Source of the DNA: Burkholderiales bacterium
Lineage (GTDB): Bacteria > Pseudomonadota > Gammaproteobacteria > Burkholderiales > SG8-39
DNA: 50,846 nucleotides
NCBI GenBank assembly: GCA_026416295.1
Contig: JAOAFL010000042.1
Coordinates: 1 to 50,846, forward strand
Reading direction: 5' to 3'
Every line of letters starts with the position of its first letter. Position 1 is the first letter of the stretch. A model generated the notes under the pieces. That model made no database searches, was not told where the DNA came from, and saw only the letters and a list, made by a program, of their open reading frames with translations. Both the position numbers and the translations under genes were made by a program. Of the stretch, positions 36,503-46,446 are shown piece after piece.

Positions 36503-37962
36503 AGCGGCGTCTCCCGCGGCACGCGCCGGTGCCAGTCGGTCGCCTGCTGGAAGCGGTGCGCCGCCCCGAGCAGCCGCGCCTCGGAAAAATAGTTCCCGGT
36601 GAGCTGCAGCCCGACCGGCAGACCGGCTTCGTCGAATCCGCAGGGGATCGACAGCGCCGGAAGGCCCGCGAGCGGCGCCGGAATCGTGTACACGTCGCCG
36701 AGGTACATCTGCACCGGGTCGTCGGCCTTTTCGCCGAGCGCGAACGCGGTCGTCGGCGTCGTCGGCCCGGCGATCAGGTCGCAGCGCGCGAACGCCTCGG
36801 CGAAATCGCGCGCGACGAGCCGCCGCACCTTCTGCGCCTGGAGGTAATACGCGTCGTAGTAGCCGTGCGAGAGCACGTAGGTGCCGATCAGGATGCGCCG
36901 CTTCACCTCGGCGCCGAACCCCTCGGCGCGCGTTCGCCGGTACATGTCGGCGAGGTCCGTGTACGCCTTCGCCCGGTAGCCGTAGCGCACGCCGTCGTAG
37001 CGCGCGAGGTTCGACGACGCCTCCGCGGGCGCGAGCACGTAGTACGCCGGCAGCGCAAGGCGCGTGTTCGGAAGCGACAGCTCGACGAGGCGCGCGCCCT
37101 GGCGTTCGAACCAGCCGACCGCGTCCATCACGCGCGCGCCGACCGCCGGATCGAGCCCCGCGCCGAAGTACTCCTTCGGCAAGCCGATGCGCAGCCCGGC
37201 GAGGTCCAGATCGAGCAGGCGCGCGTAGTCCTCGGGCGCGCGCTCGAGGCTCGTCGAATCGCGCGCGTCGAATCCCGCCATCGCGTTCATGAGGAGCGCA
37301 AGGTCGCGCGCGCTTCGCGCCATCGGCCCGCCCTGATCGAGCGAGGAGGCGAACGCGACCATGCCGTAGCGCGAGACGGTGCCGTAGGTCGGCTTCAGGC
37401 CGCAGATGCCGGTCATCGCCGCAGGCTGGCGGATCGAGCCGCCGGTGTCGCTGCCGGTGGCCGCCGGCGTCATGCGCGCCGCGACCGCCGCCGCCGAGCC
37501 GCCGGAGGAGCCGCCCGGCACGCGGCGAAGGTCCCAGGGGTTTCTCACCGGCCCGAAGAACGAGGTCTCGTTGGACGAGCCCATCGCGAACTCGTCCATG
37601 TTCGTCTTGCCGAGGAGCACCATCCCGGCGCGCGCCAGCCGCTCGACCACGCCCGCGTCGTACGGGCTCACGAAGTCGGCGAGCATGCGCGAGCCGCAGG
37701 TGGTACGCAGCCCCCGGGTGCAGAAAAGGTCCTTGTGCGCGACCGGCACCCCGTCGAGCGGCGAGGCCGGCCGCCCCGCCGCGCGCCGTTCGTCGGCGGC
37801 GCGCGCCTCGGCGCGCGCGCGCTCTTCGGCGACCGTCACGAACGCGTTCAGCGCCGGATCGACCGCGCGGATGCGGCCGAGGAAAAGATCGAGCAGCTCG
37901 CGCGCCGAGACGCGGCGCGCCTCGAGCGCCTCGGCCAGTTCGGCGACGCCGGCCTCGAGCAC
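36499..37962 (-). CDS. gatA: Asp-tRNA(Asn)/Glu-tRNA(Gln) amidotransferase subunit A
   Basis: Glutaminase subunit of GatCAB. The 487-residue amidase-signature protein has the catalytic Lys in [25 protein letters not shown] and the Ser-containing [13 protein letters not shown], then [15 protein letters not shown]. It ends [14 protein letters not shown], typical of GatA. Start is the GTG at 37962, one base after the gatC stop. The presence of gatCAB suggests that this organism makes at least one of Asn-tRNA or Gln-tRNA indirectly. Confidence 0.97.
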   Translation of the reverse strand: MLEAGVAELAEALEARRVSARELLDLFLGRIRAVDPALNAFVTVAEERARAEARAADERRAAGRPASPLDGVPVAHKDLFCTRGLRTTCGSRMLADFVSPYDAGVVERLARAGMVLLGKTNMDEFAMGSSNETSFFGPVRNPWDLRRVPGGSSGGSAAAVAARMTPAATGSDTGGSIRQPAAMTGICGLKPTYGTVSRYGMVAFASSLDQGGPMARSARDLALLMNAMAGFDARDSTSLERAPEDYARLLDLDLAGLRIGLPKEYFGAGLDPAVGARVMDAVGWFERQGARLVELSLPNTRLALPAYYVLAPAEASSNLARYDGVRYGYRAKAYTDLADMYRRTRAEGFGAEVKRRILIGTYVLSHGYYDAYYLQAQKVRRLVARDFAEAFARCDLIAGPTTPTTAFALGEKADDPVQMYLGDVYTIPAPLAGLPALSIPCGFDEAGLPVGLQLTGNYFSEARLLGAAHRFQQATDWHRRVPRETPL

Positions 37963-37963
37963 C

Positions 37964-38263
37964 CTACTCGATCACCCGCGGCACGAGGTACAGACCCGCC
38001 TCGGCCGCGGGCGCGAGCGCCTGGAACTCCTCGCGCCGGTCCGGCTCGGTCACTTCGTCGGGCCGCCGCCGCTGCACCACCCCCGCTTCGTGCTCGAGCG
38101 GGTGCGTCATCGGCGCAACGCCCCGGGTGTCGGCCGCCTGGAGCTCGTCGACCAGCGCGAGCACCCGATTGAGCTGCGCCATCACCGCAGCGGCTTCTTC
38201 CGCGCTCACCGCGATGCGCGCGAGCTCGGCGACGCGTTCGACCTGATCGAGCGTGAGAGACAT
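37964..38263 (-). CDS. gatC: Asp-tRNA(Asn)/Glu-tRNA(Gln) amidotransferase subunit C
   Basis: A 99-residue subunit that stabilises GatA in the complex. [40 protein letters not shown] and the end [13 protein letters not shown] are the usual GatC blocks. First gene of the leftward gat operon, divergent from mreB. On the minus strand a TATGAT at 38327-38322 could be its -10. Confidence 0.95.
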   Translation of the reverse strand: MSLTLDQVERVAELARIAVSAEEAAAVMAQLNRVLALVDELQAADTRGVAPMTHPLEHEAGVVQRRRPDEVTEPDRREEFQALAPAAEAGLYLVPRVIE

Positions 38264-38320
38264 GGGCGAGGTCGGCGGAATTTCCCTCGGAGGAGCGTCG
38301 TTCCGCAGGCACCGTTAGGG

Positions 38321-38327
38321 TATCATA
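38321..38327. promoter_or_regulatory. shared -10 region of the divergent gatC and mreB operons
   Basis: TATCATA reads TATCAT on the plus strand (38321-38326, toward mreB) and TATGAT on the minus strand (38327-38322, toward gatC). Both leaders would be long, about 77 nt for mreB and 50 nt for gatC. The two promoters would exclude each other if both are real. Confidence 0.45.
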
Positions 38328-38328
38328 G

Positions 38329-39453
<1,125 letters not shown>

Positions 39454-39470
39454 CCCGCTAGAGGCGCGCG

Positions 39471-40400
39471 ATGGAGCACTCGCCGCCTCCGTTCTTCAAG
39501 CGCGGCCCGGCTCCCCTCGTCCGACTCGCCTTCTTCGCCTCGCTGTCGCTCGCGCTACTCGTGCTGGATGCGCGCTTTCGCTACGCCGAGGGGCTGAGGA
39601 GCGCGCTCGCGCTCGCGATCCATCCGCTGCAGATCGCGGCGACGGCGCCGGTGGAACTCGCGCTGCGCGCCGCCGGCTATTTCGCCGATCAGGCGCGGCT
39701 GCGCGAGGAGAACGCGCGCCTGCAGGCCCGGCTCGTCGAGGCGAGCGTGGCCGCGCAGCGCGCCGAGGCGTTCGCCGCGGAGCTCGCCGAGCTGCGGCGC
39801 CTCGCGGGCGCCGCCGAGCGGCTGCCGGTCGAGGCGACCGCGGCCGAGATCCTCTATCACGGCCGCGACCCCTACGCGCGCAAGGTCGTGATCGGCCGCG
39901 GCGCGCGCGACGGGGTCAAGCCGGGCGCGCCGGTCGTGAACGAGTCCGGCGTCCTCGGCCAGGTGACGCGCGTTCACGCGCTCGCCGCCGAGGTGACCCT
40001 CCTCACCGACAAGGACCAGGCGATCCCGGTGCAGGTGGTACGCAACGGCCTGCGCGCGGTCGCGTTCGGCGCCGGCGCGAGCGGCCTGCTCGAGCTTCGC
40101 TTTCTCGCGGCGAACGCCGAGATCCAGGCGGGCGATCGGCTGGTCACCTCGGGGCTCGACGGCACCTATCCGGCGGGGCTTGCGGTCGCGACCGTGGCGC
40201 GCGTCGAGCGCGACGCCGCCGACGCGTTCGCGCGCATCCTGTGCCAGCCGGCGGCGAGCGTGGACGCCGGCCGCTACGTCCTCGTGCTCGGCCACGAGAC
40301 GCGCCTTGCGCCCTACCCGGAAGACGACGCCGCGGGTGCGCCCGAGCGCCGGGGCGCGAAGAAAAAGCCGCGCCGCAGGGAGTCCGATGCAGCTCGCTGA
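39471..40400 (+). CDS. mreC: rod shape-determining protein MreC
   Basis: A 309-residue periplasmic elongasome protein anchored by one N-terminal helix (LAFFASLSLALLVLDA). A coiled coil follows (ARLREENARLQARLVEASVAAQRAE), then the beta-barrel domains with GRGARDGVKPGAPVVNESGVLGQV and RLVTSGLDGTYPAGLAV. The tail is basic (RRGAKKKPRRRES). It lies 17 bp after mreB and overlaps mreD by 14 bp. Confidence 0.96.
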   Translation: MEHSPPPFFKRGPAPLVRLAFFASLSLALLVLDARFRYAEGLRSALALAIHPLQIAATAPVELALRAAGYFADQARLREENARLQARLVEASVAAQRAEAFAAELAELRRLAGAAERLPVEATAAEILYHGRDPYARKVVIGRGARDGVKPGAPVVNESGVLGQVTRVHALAAEVTLLTDKDQAIPVQVVRNGLRAVAFGAGASGLLELRFLAANAEIQAGDRLVTSGLDGTYPAGLAVATVARVERDAADAFARILCQPAASVDAGRYVLVLGHETRLAPYPEDDAAGAPERRGAKKKPRRRESDAAR

Positions 40401-40914
40401 GCTGCCCGCGGGCGAACGGATCCTCGCGCCGGTGCGCCCGGCGACGATCGCCGCCTCGTTCGCTGCCGCGCTCGCGCTCGCGTTCCTGCCGTGGCGCAAC
40501 GTCCTGCTGGTGCCCGATTTCGTCGCCCTCGCGCTCGCGTTCTGGTGCGTGCACGAGCCGCGGCGCGTCGGGCTCGCCACCGCCTGGGCGCTCGGGGTGG
40601 TGGTCGACGTCGGAAACGGCGTGCTGCTCGGCCAGCACGCGCTCGCCTACGCGCTGCTCGCCTTCGGCGCGATCCAGCTCTCGCGGCGCATCCTGTGGTT
40701 CGGGCTCTGGGGTCAGGCGCTGCATGTGGCGGTGCTGCTCGTTCTCGCGCAGGCGGTCGCGCTCGCGGTGCGCATCGCCGCCGGCGCCGATTTTCCCGGC
40801 TGGACGATCCTCGTCGGGCCGATCATTGGCGCGGCGCTGTGGCCCGCGCTCGGGGCGCTGCGCCTCATCCCGCCGCGCCGCGCGAGCGAACCCGAGGCGC
40901 CCCGCGCGCTCTGA
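40387..40914 (+). CDS. mreD: rod shape-determining protein MreD
   Basis: A 175-residue polytopic membrane protein of the elongasome. About five or six hydrophobic helices are visible (IAASFAAALALAFLPW, FVALALAFWCVHEPRR, GLATAWALGVVVDVGNG, and others). VVDVGNGVLLGQHAL is the conserved MreD loop. The ATG at 40387 lies inside mreC, so the two overlap by 14 bp. Confidence 0.94.
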   Translation: MQLAELPAGERILAPVRPATIAASFAAALALAFLPWRNVLLVPDFVALALAFWCVHEPRRVGLATAWALGVVVDVGNGVLLGQHALAYALLAFGAIQLSRRILWFGLWGQALHVAVLLVLAQAVALAVRIAAGADFPGWTILVGPIIGAALWPALGALRLIPPRRASEPEAPRAL

Positions 40915-40920
40915 GCGACG

Positions 40921-42825
40921 ATGCGCGGCGCCGAGCTGAAAAACCCCGAACGCGAGCTGCGGCGCTTTCAGCTGCGGCTCGGCATCGCGGCCGCGGCGGT
41001 GCTCGCGGCGTTCGGCCTGCTCGCGGCCCGGTTCTTCTACCTGCAGGTCGTGCAGCACGCGACCTACGCCGCGAAGGCCGAGGAAAACCGCATCTCGATC
41101 GTGCCGATCGCGCCCAATCGCGGGCTGATCCTCGACAGGAACGGCGTCGTGCTCGCGCGCAACTACTCGGCCTACACGCTGGAGATCTTTCCCGCGCGCG
41201 TGCGCGATCTTGAGGCGACCATCGAGCGGCTCGCCGAGGTGGTCGATATCCAGGCAAAAGACCGCGCGCGCTTTCGCAAACTGCTCGCCGAGACGCGCAA
41301 CGCCGAGAGCCTGCCGATCCGCACGCGGCTCACCGACGAGGAGGTCGCGCGCTTCGCCGCGCAGCGGTTTCGCTTTCCGGGCGTCGAGATCAAGGCGCGG
41401 CTCTTTCGTCAGTACCCCTTCGGCGAGGTCGCGAGCCACGTCGTCGGCTACATCGGTCGCATCACCGCGCGCGACCAGGAGCGGCTCGCCGAGCTCGGCA
41501 TGGAGGCGAACTACCGGGGCACCGATTTCATCGGCAAGAGCGGCATCGAGGCGAGTTACCAGCACGAGCTTCACGGGGTCACCGGCTTCGAGCAGGTCGA
41601 GATCGACGCCGCCGGCCGCGGCATCCGCACGCTCGCGCGCACGCCGGCGCAGCCGGGCAACAACGTCACGCTCACGCTCGACATCCGCCTGCAGCAGGTC
41701 GCCGAGGCGGCGTTCGGGGCGCGGCGCGGGGCGCTGGTCGCGCTCGAGCCCGCGACCGGGGCGGTGCTCGCGCTCGTATCGAAGCCCGGCTTCGACCCGA
41801 ACCTGTTCGTCGACGGCATCGATCCGCACAGCTGGGCCGAGCTGAACGCTTCGCCCGATCGGCCGCTCAACAACCGCGCGATCGCCGGCGTCTATCCGCC
41901 GGGCTCCACCTTCAAGCCGTTCATGGCGCTCGCGGCGCTGGAGCTCGGCAAGCGCACGCCGAAAAGCGCGATCCACGACCCGGGCTACTTCATCTTCGGC
42001 GAGCGGCGCTTCCGCGACTCCAAGCCCGGCGGCCACGGCTACGTCGACCTCTACAAGTCGATCGTCGTGTCCTCCGACACCTACTACTACCAGCTCGCGA
42101 ACGACATGGGTATCGAGGCGATCGCCGGCTTCATGGCGAAGCTCGGCCTCGGCGCGCGCAGCGGCATCGACCTGGAGGGCGAGGCGGCCGGCGTGCTTCC
42201 CTCGCCCGAATGGAAGATGAAGCGATTTCGCCGCCCGGAGCAGCAGAAGTGGTACGCCGGCGAGACGATCTCGATCGGAATCGGCCAGGGCTACAACGCC
42301 TACACGCCGATCCAGCTCGCGGTGGCGACGGCGACGCTCGCGGCGAACGGCGACATGTACCGGCCGCGGCTGGTGTCGCACATCGACAACCTGCGAACCG
42401 GCGAACGGCGCCATCTCGAGCCGGTGCTCGTTCGGCGCCTTGCGCTGCGCGAGGAGCACCTCGAGTTCGTCAAGCGCGCGATGGCGGGCGTCAACCGCGA
42501 AGGCACCGGCGCGCGCGCCTTCGCCGGCGCCGAGTACACGAGCGGCGGCAAGACCGGCACGGCGCAGGTGATCGGCATCAAGCAGAACGAGAAATACGAC
42601 GAGAAACGGATCGCCGAGCGGCTGCGCGACCACTCGCTCTTCATCGCGTTCGCGCCGCTCGAGAGCCCCCGCATCGCGCTCATGGTGATCGTCGAGAACG
42701 GCGGCTTCGGCGCACGCGCCGCCGCGCCGATCGCGCGCACCGTCCTCGACTACTACTTGCTCGGCAAGCTCCCGCCGGGACTCAAGGCGACCGAAGAGCA
42801 CGAGGTCGAGGAGGGCCCCGACTGA
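40921..42825 (+). CDS. mrdA: penicillin-binding protein 2 (elongasome transpeptidase)
   Basis: Class B PBP that cross-links lateral peptidoglycan. The 634-residue protein has one N-terminal transmembrane helix (AAAVLAAFGLLAARFFYLQVV), the pedestal domain with APNRGLILDRNGVVLARN, and the transpeptidase motifs STFK at 329-332, SSD at 384-386 and KTG at 544-546. Its partner RodA follows, with ATG overlapping the stop (TGATG). Confidence 0.97.
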   Translation: MRGAELKNPERELRRFQLRLGIAAAAVLAAFGLLAARFFYLQVVQHATYAAKAEENRISIVPIAPNRGLILDRNGVVLARNYSAYTLEIFPARVRDLEATIERLAEVVDIQAKDRARFRKLLAETRNAESLPIRTRLTDEEVARFAAQRFRFPGVEIKARLFRQYPFGEVASHVVGYIGRITARDQERLAELGMEANYRGTDFIGKSGIEASYQHELHGVTGFEQVEIDAAGRGIRTLARTPAQPGNNVTLTLDIRLQQVAEAAFGARRGALVALEPATGAVLALVSKPGFDPNLFVDGIDPHSWAELNASPDRPLNNRAIAGVYPPGSTFKPFMALAALELGKRTPKSAIHDPGYFIFGERRFRDSKPGGHGYVDLYKSIVVSSDTYYYQLANDMGIEAIAGFMAKLGLGARSGIDLEGEAAGVLPSPEWKMKRFRRPEQQKWYAGETISIGIGQGYNAYTPIQLAVATATLAANGDMYRPRLVSHIDNLRTGERRHLEPVLVRRLALREEHLEFVKRAMAGVNREGTGARAFAGAEYTSGGKTGTAQVIGIKQNEKYDEKRIAERLRDHSLFIAFAPLESPRIALMVIVENGGFGARAAAPIARTVLDYYLLGKLPPGLKATEEHEVEEGPD

Positions 42826-43943
42826 TGATGCTCGAGGCCGCGCTTCCGTCGGCGCGCCGGATCGCGGCGCGGCTTGCCGAAGGGCTCGATCGGCCGCTCG
42901 CGGCGATCGCCGGGCTGCTCGTGCTCGTCGGGCTCGCGACGCTCTATTCGGCGAGCTACGGCACGCCGGCGCGCGTGAGCGCGCAGCTCGGCCACCTCGC
43001 GGTCGCGCTCGCCGCGATGTGGGTCGCGGCGCAGCTTGCGCCGCAGACGCTCATGCGCCTTGCGCTTCCGGCCTACGTCGCCGGCCTTGCGCTCCTCGTC
43101 GCGGTGGCGCTCTTCGGCGATGTCGCAAACGGGGCCCGGCGCTGGCTCAACATCGGCATCGCGCGCTTTCAGCCCTCCGAGATCATGAAACTGGCGCTCC
43201 CGATGATGCTCGCTTGGTACTTTCACCGCCGCGAGCGCGCGCCGCGGCTCGCCGATTTCGCGGCCGCCGCCGCGATCGCCGCGCTGCCGGTGGCGCTCAT
43301 CGCCCGCCAGCCCGACCTCGGCACGGCGCTGCTCGTCGCCGCCGCCGCGTTCTACGTGATCTTCTTCGCCGGTATCGGCTGGAAGCTGCTCGTTGCGCTC
43401 GCGGCGGGCGCGCTCGCCGCGCTGCCGCTTCTGTGGGGCGCGCTGCACGACTACCAGCGCCGCCGCATCCTGACGCTTCTCGATCCGACGCTCGATCCCC
43501 TCGGCGCCGGCTACCACACGATCCAGTCGACGATCGCGGTGGGTTCGGGCGGCATCGCCGGCAAGGGATGGCTGCGCGGCACGCAGGCGCACCTCGAGTT
43601 CATCCCCGAGCGGCACACCGAGTTTATCTTCGCGGTCTACGCCGAGGAGTTCGGCCTGATCGGAGCGCTCGTGCTGCTCGCGCTCTACTTTGCGCTCGTC
43701 GCGCGCGGCCTGATGATCGCGGCGAACGCCGCGACCGTCTTCGGCCGGCTGCTCGCGGCGGCGATCAGCCTCATGTTCTTCACCTACGCCTTCGTGAACA
43801 TGGGCATGGTCTCGGGGATCCTGCCGGTGGTGGGCGTGCCGCTGCCGTTCGTTTCCTACGGCGGAACCGCGCTCGTGACGCTCTTCGTCGGCGTCGGGAT
43901 CCTCATGAGCATTCAGCGCTACCGCACGCTCGTGCAGACGTAG
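42825..43943 (+). CDS. rodA: peptidoglycan glycosyltransferase RodA
   Basis: SEDS-family glycan polymerase partnered with PBP2. The 372-residue membrane protein has about ten helices, ARRWLNIGIARFQPSEIMKL, ARQPDLGTALLVAAAAFYV, GAGYHTIQSTIAVGSGG, ERHTEFIFAVYAEEFGL and PVVGVPLPFVSYGGTALVTL, all SEDS hallmarks. Two ATGs stand together at 42825 and 42828; the first, overlapping the mrdA stop, is chosen. Last gene of the mre operon; the accessory island follows. Confidence 0.97.
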   Translation: MMLEAALPSARRIAARLAEGLDRPLAAIAGLLVLVGLATLYSASYGTPARVSAQLGHLAVALAAMWVAAQLAPQTLMRLALPAYVAGLALLVAVALFGDVANGARRWLNIGIARFQPSEIMKLALPMMLAWYFHRRERAPRLADFAAAAAIAALPVALIARQPDLGTALLVAAAAFYVIFFAGIGWKLLVALAAGALAALPLLWGALHDYQRRRILTLLDPTLDPLGAGYHTIQSTIAVGSGGIAGKGWLRGTQAHLEFIPERHTEFIFAVYAEEFGLIGALVLLALYFALVARGLMIAANAATVFGRLLAAAISLMFFTYAFVNMGMVSGILPVVGVPLPFVSYGGTALVTLFVGVGILMSIQRYRTLVQT

Positions 43944-43981
43944 GCGGCGCCCTCGAGCCGGGCAGGTCGCTCAGCGACACG

Positions 43982-44005
43982 TTCTGTCGTACGCTAGAGA
44001 CAGAA
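43982..44005. promoter_or_regulatory. inverted repeat (operator candidate) before the DUF2779 gene
   Basis: TTCTGTC (43982-43988) and GACAGAA (43999-44005) form a perfect 7-bp inverted repeat with a 10-bp spacer that contains TACGCT, a possible -10. It lies 75 bp upstream of the GTG. A dimeric repressor site is the natural reading; the WYL-type regulator remnant downstream is one candidate for the original binder. Confidence 0.55.
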
Positions 44006-44079
44006 TCGCGGCAGCGGAATCGGCGAACCCTTCCGATGCGCGGGTGCGCGTTTGCGGACCGTCTCGCCGGAAGACTTTC

Positions 44080-45519
44080 GTGAACCTGTCCAAGTCGAAG
44101 CTCGTTTCCGGTCGCCAGTGCCCGCGGCGCCTCTGGCTCGAGGTGCACCGCCCGGACCTTCTGGAGGCGGACTCCGGCACAGAACAGCTCTTCGCATTCG
44201 GCCACCGCCTGAACGAGGTCGCGCGTTCGCTCGAGCCGGACGGCACGCTGATCGGGCACGGCGACGACCCGGGACGGGCGCTCGTCGAAACCCGGGCGGC
44301 GCTTGCGCAGCCCGGCGATCGCACGCTCTTCGAGCCGGCGTTCGTGCACGAAGGCATCCTCGTACGGGCGGACATCCTCCGCCGGCGCAAGGGGCGCCAT
44401 GCGCTCGTCGAGCTGAAGGCGTCCACCGAACCGAAGCCGCACCACGCCTTCGACTGCGCCGTTCAGGCGTACGTGATCGAGGGAAGCGGGCTTCAGCTGG
44501 GCGAGATCGCGCTCGCGCACGTGAACAGCGAGTTCGTTTATCCGGGCGGTGGCGACTATCGCGGCCTGCTGTGCAGCACTGACATCGGCACCGAGGCGCG
44601 CGCGGCGGTATCCCAAGTGCCGAAGCTCGCCGCGTCGCTGCGCAAGGTCCTCGCGGGGAAGGAACCGAACGTGAGGCCGGGGCCCCATTGCGAGGACCCG
44701 TATCCCTGCCCGTTCATCGAGCATTGCGAGCCGGGGGACTATCCGGTGAGGATCCTCCCGCGCTCGGCAGCGCTCATCGAGCGGCTTCGCGCGGAAAGTT
44801 ACCGCGACCTGCGCGACGTTCCCGGCGAGGCGATCCGGTCGCGCGCGGCACACCGGGTGTGGCAGGCAACCCGAACGGGCAGCGTCTTGCTCGACCCCGA
44901 GCTTCGCGCGACGCTTCGGTCCCTCGGATATCCGCGGCATTATCTCGACTTCGAGACGATCCGCTTCGTGGTCCCGATCTGGAAGGGAACGCGACCCTAC
45001 GAGCAACTGCCGTTCCAGTGGTCGCTGCACATCGAACACCGCAACGGTCGTCTCGCGCATCGGGAGTTTCTGGACACGAGCGGTGAGCCGCCGATGGAGA
45101 AAGCGGCGGCGGCGCTGCTCGAAGCGGTCGGCGCGGAGGGGCCGGTCGTCACCTACGGCCCGTTCGAGAGGACGGTGCTTCGGGCGCTCGCCGAGCGCTA
45201 CCCCCGGCTCGCGGCACCGCTCGAGCAGCTTGCCGCGAGAATCGTGGACGTCCTTCCGCTCCTTCGCGCGCACTACCACCACCCGGCGATGAAGGGTTCG
45301 TGGTCGCTCAAGGCGGTGCTGCCGGCCGTCGCGCCCGAGCTCGGCTACGCCGGGCTCGGAGAAGTCGCCGACGGCGAGGCCGCCGAGCGCGCCTACCTCG
45401 AAATCCTCGATCCGGCGACCGATGCGGCGCGCAAGGCGAAGCTCGCCGCGGACCTGCGGGCCTACTGCGCCCGGGACACGTTCGGGCTTCGGCTTCTCGT
45501 CCAGAAGCTCTCCGGTTGA
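44080..45519 (+). CDS. DUF2779 protein: Cas4-like PD-(D/E)XK nuclease fused to a DEDD-type exonuclease domain
   Basis: A 479-residue protein of unknown role. The N-terminal half looks like a RecB/Cas4-type nuclease: Cys14 (SGRQCPRRLW), then Asp98 (VRADIL) and Glu111-x-Lys113 (LVELKAST) as the active site, and Cys204, Cys210 and Cys216 in HCEDPYPCPFIEHC, which with Cys14 could hold a 4Fe-4S cluster. The C-terminal half has Asp290-x-Glu292 (YLDFETI), TYGPFERTVL and YCARDTFG with Asp466, the spacing of an RNase H-like DEDD exonuclease; the third acidic position appears to be Glu363. Start is the GTG at 44080, giving VNLSKSKLVSGRQCP as the usual beginning. It lies alone between rodA and island debris, with an inverted repeat upstream. 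Domain reading is mine; nuclease activity is not shown. Confidence 0.8.
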   Translation: MNLSKSKLVSGRQCPRRLWLEVHRPDLLEADSGTEQLFAFGHRLNEVARSLEPDGTLIGHGDDPGRALVETRAALAQPGDRTLFEPAFVHEGILVRADILRRRKGRHALVELKASTEPKPHHAFDCAVQAYVIEGSGLQLGEIALAHVNSEFVYPGGGDYRGLLCSTDIGTEARAAVSQVPKLAASLRKVLAGKEPNVRPGPHCEDPYPCPFIEHCEPGDYPVRILPRSAALIERLRAESYRDLRDVPGEAIRSRAAHRVWQATRTGSVLLDPELRATLRSLGYPRHYLDFETIRFVVPIWKGTRPYEQLPFQWSLHIEHRNGRLAHREFLDTSGEPPMEKAAAALLEAVGAEGPVVTYGPFERTVLRALAERYPRLAAPLEQLAARIVDVLPLLRAHYHHPAMKGSWSLKAVLPAVAPELGYAGLGEVADGEAAERAYLEILDPATDAARKAKLAADLRAYCARDTFGLRLLVQKLSG

Positions 45520-45643
45520 CCGGCCGGCGCATGCCCCTTGACCTATCCCCCGGCGGCGATCGAACAATTGCGTTCATGCCAGCCGGTCGTCGTGGCGAGG
45601 CGACCTCCATGCGCGCGCTTCGGTGCCGGCTGCGGCGAACTTT

Positions 45644-46420
45644 ATGAGGAGGACGGCGAACGCGCGCTCGACGCTGCTTCGGCAGTGGCACATGCTGCGC
45701 CTTCTGCCGCGCTATCCGACGAAGACCACCGCGCGCGAGATCCGAGACCGGCTCGCCGCGCAGCAGTTCGAGACGACCACGCGCACGGTGCAGCGCGATC
45801 TCATCGAGCTGTCGCGGGCGTTTCCCATCGCCTTCGACGAGCGATCGAAGCCCTACGGATGGAGCTGGGCGAAGGACGCTCCGAGCCTTGCGCTTCCGTC
45901 CCTCACGGTCGCCGAAGCGATGACGCTGCAGATGGTCGAGCAACACCTCAAAGGGCTGCTGCCCGCGTCCACCGTCTCGGTACTGGAGCGCTATTTCCGG
46001 GCCGCGGCCGAGCGCATCGAAGCGGCGACCGGCCGGCGCCGGCACGTCTGGCTCGATCGCGTGCGCGTTCTTCCGCCTGCGCAGCAACTCGGGCTGCACA
46101 GAAAAGAGCCCACGGCTCGAGGAGGCGCTCGCCATCGTCCGGAGCGTGCGCCCCGCGCGAGTGCTGCTTTACGGACCGTCGGGCAGTGGAAAGAGCGCCT
46201 GCGCACGCCATTTCGCCGAGCGGCTGGGGGCGCCGCGCGCCGGCTCGCGCAGAAGCTCGCCGGCCTGCGCGCCCTCACCCCCGGCGACATCGTCGCTGCG
46301 CTCGGGCAGCACCCGGGCACCGCGTCAAGCGAGCCCGAGATGATTTTCGCTTCGCTCGCCGAGGCCGAGCGGCTGAAGGCCGACGCCCCGGCCGCGACGA
46401 TCGGTTTTCTCGGCGCTTGA
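45644..46420 (+). pseudogene. truncated WYL-family regulator running into an AAA+ ATPase C-terminal remnant
   Basis: The frame stays open for 258 residues from the ATG at 45644 but is a composite. Residues 1 to about 149 match the N-terminal half of a YafY/WYL-type transcription factor: RSTLLRQWHMLRLLP, winged helix (TKTTAREIRDRLAAQQFETT, TRTVQRDLIELS) and the linker up to VRVLPPAQQL near 46090. The WYL ligand-sensing domain, expected next, is absent. The last 60 or so residues (LAQKLAGLRALTPGDIVAAL ... RLKADAPAATIGFLGA) look like the C-terminus of an AAA+ ATPase. The DNA-binding half might still be expressed, but the gene as a whole looks decayed. Upstream bases 45520-45643 hold nothing clear. 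Confidence 0.7.
46098..46245 (+). pseudogene. AAA+ ATPase fragment with Walker A, in another frame
   Basis: In the frame containing the GTG at 46146, reading from about 46110, the translation includes RLEEALAIVRSVRPARVLLY and then GPSGSGKSACARHFAERLG: a clean Walker A loop and following helix. The frame loses similarity after about 46225, and ATPase C-terminal sequence resumes in the +2-relative frame of the WYL composite (to 46420). The simplest reading is one ATPase gene with a large internal deletion that removed Walker B, sensor and arginine-finger regions. Confidence 0.65.
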
Positions 46421-46446
46421 GCGGCGCAAGACGCGCCTGACCTCGC

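Noticed and set aside
45538-45569. TTGACC ... ACAATT as a promoter for the WYL remnant
   Set aside because: The spacing is about 20 nt and the second hexamer is a poor match, so I could not support it.
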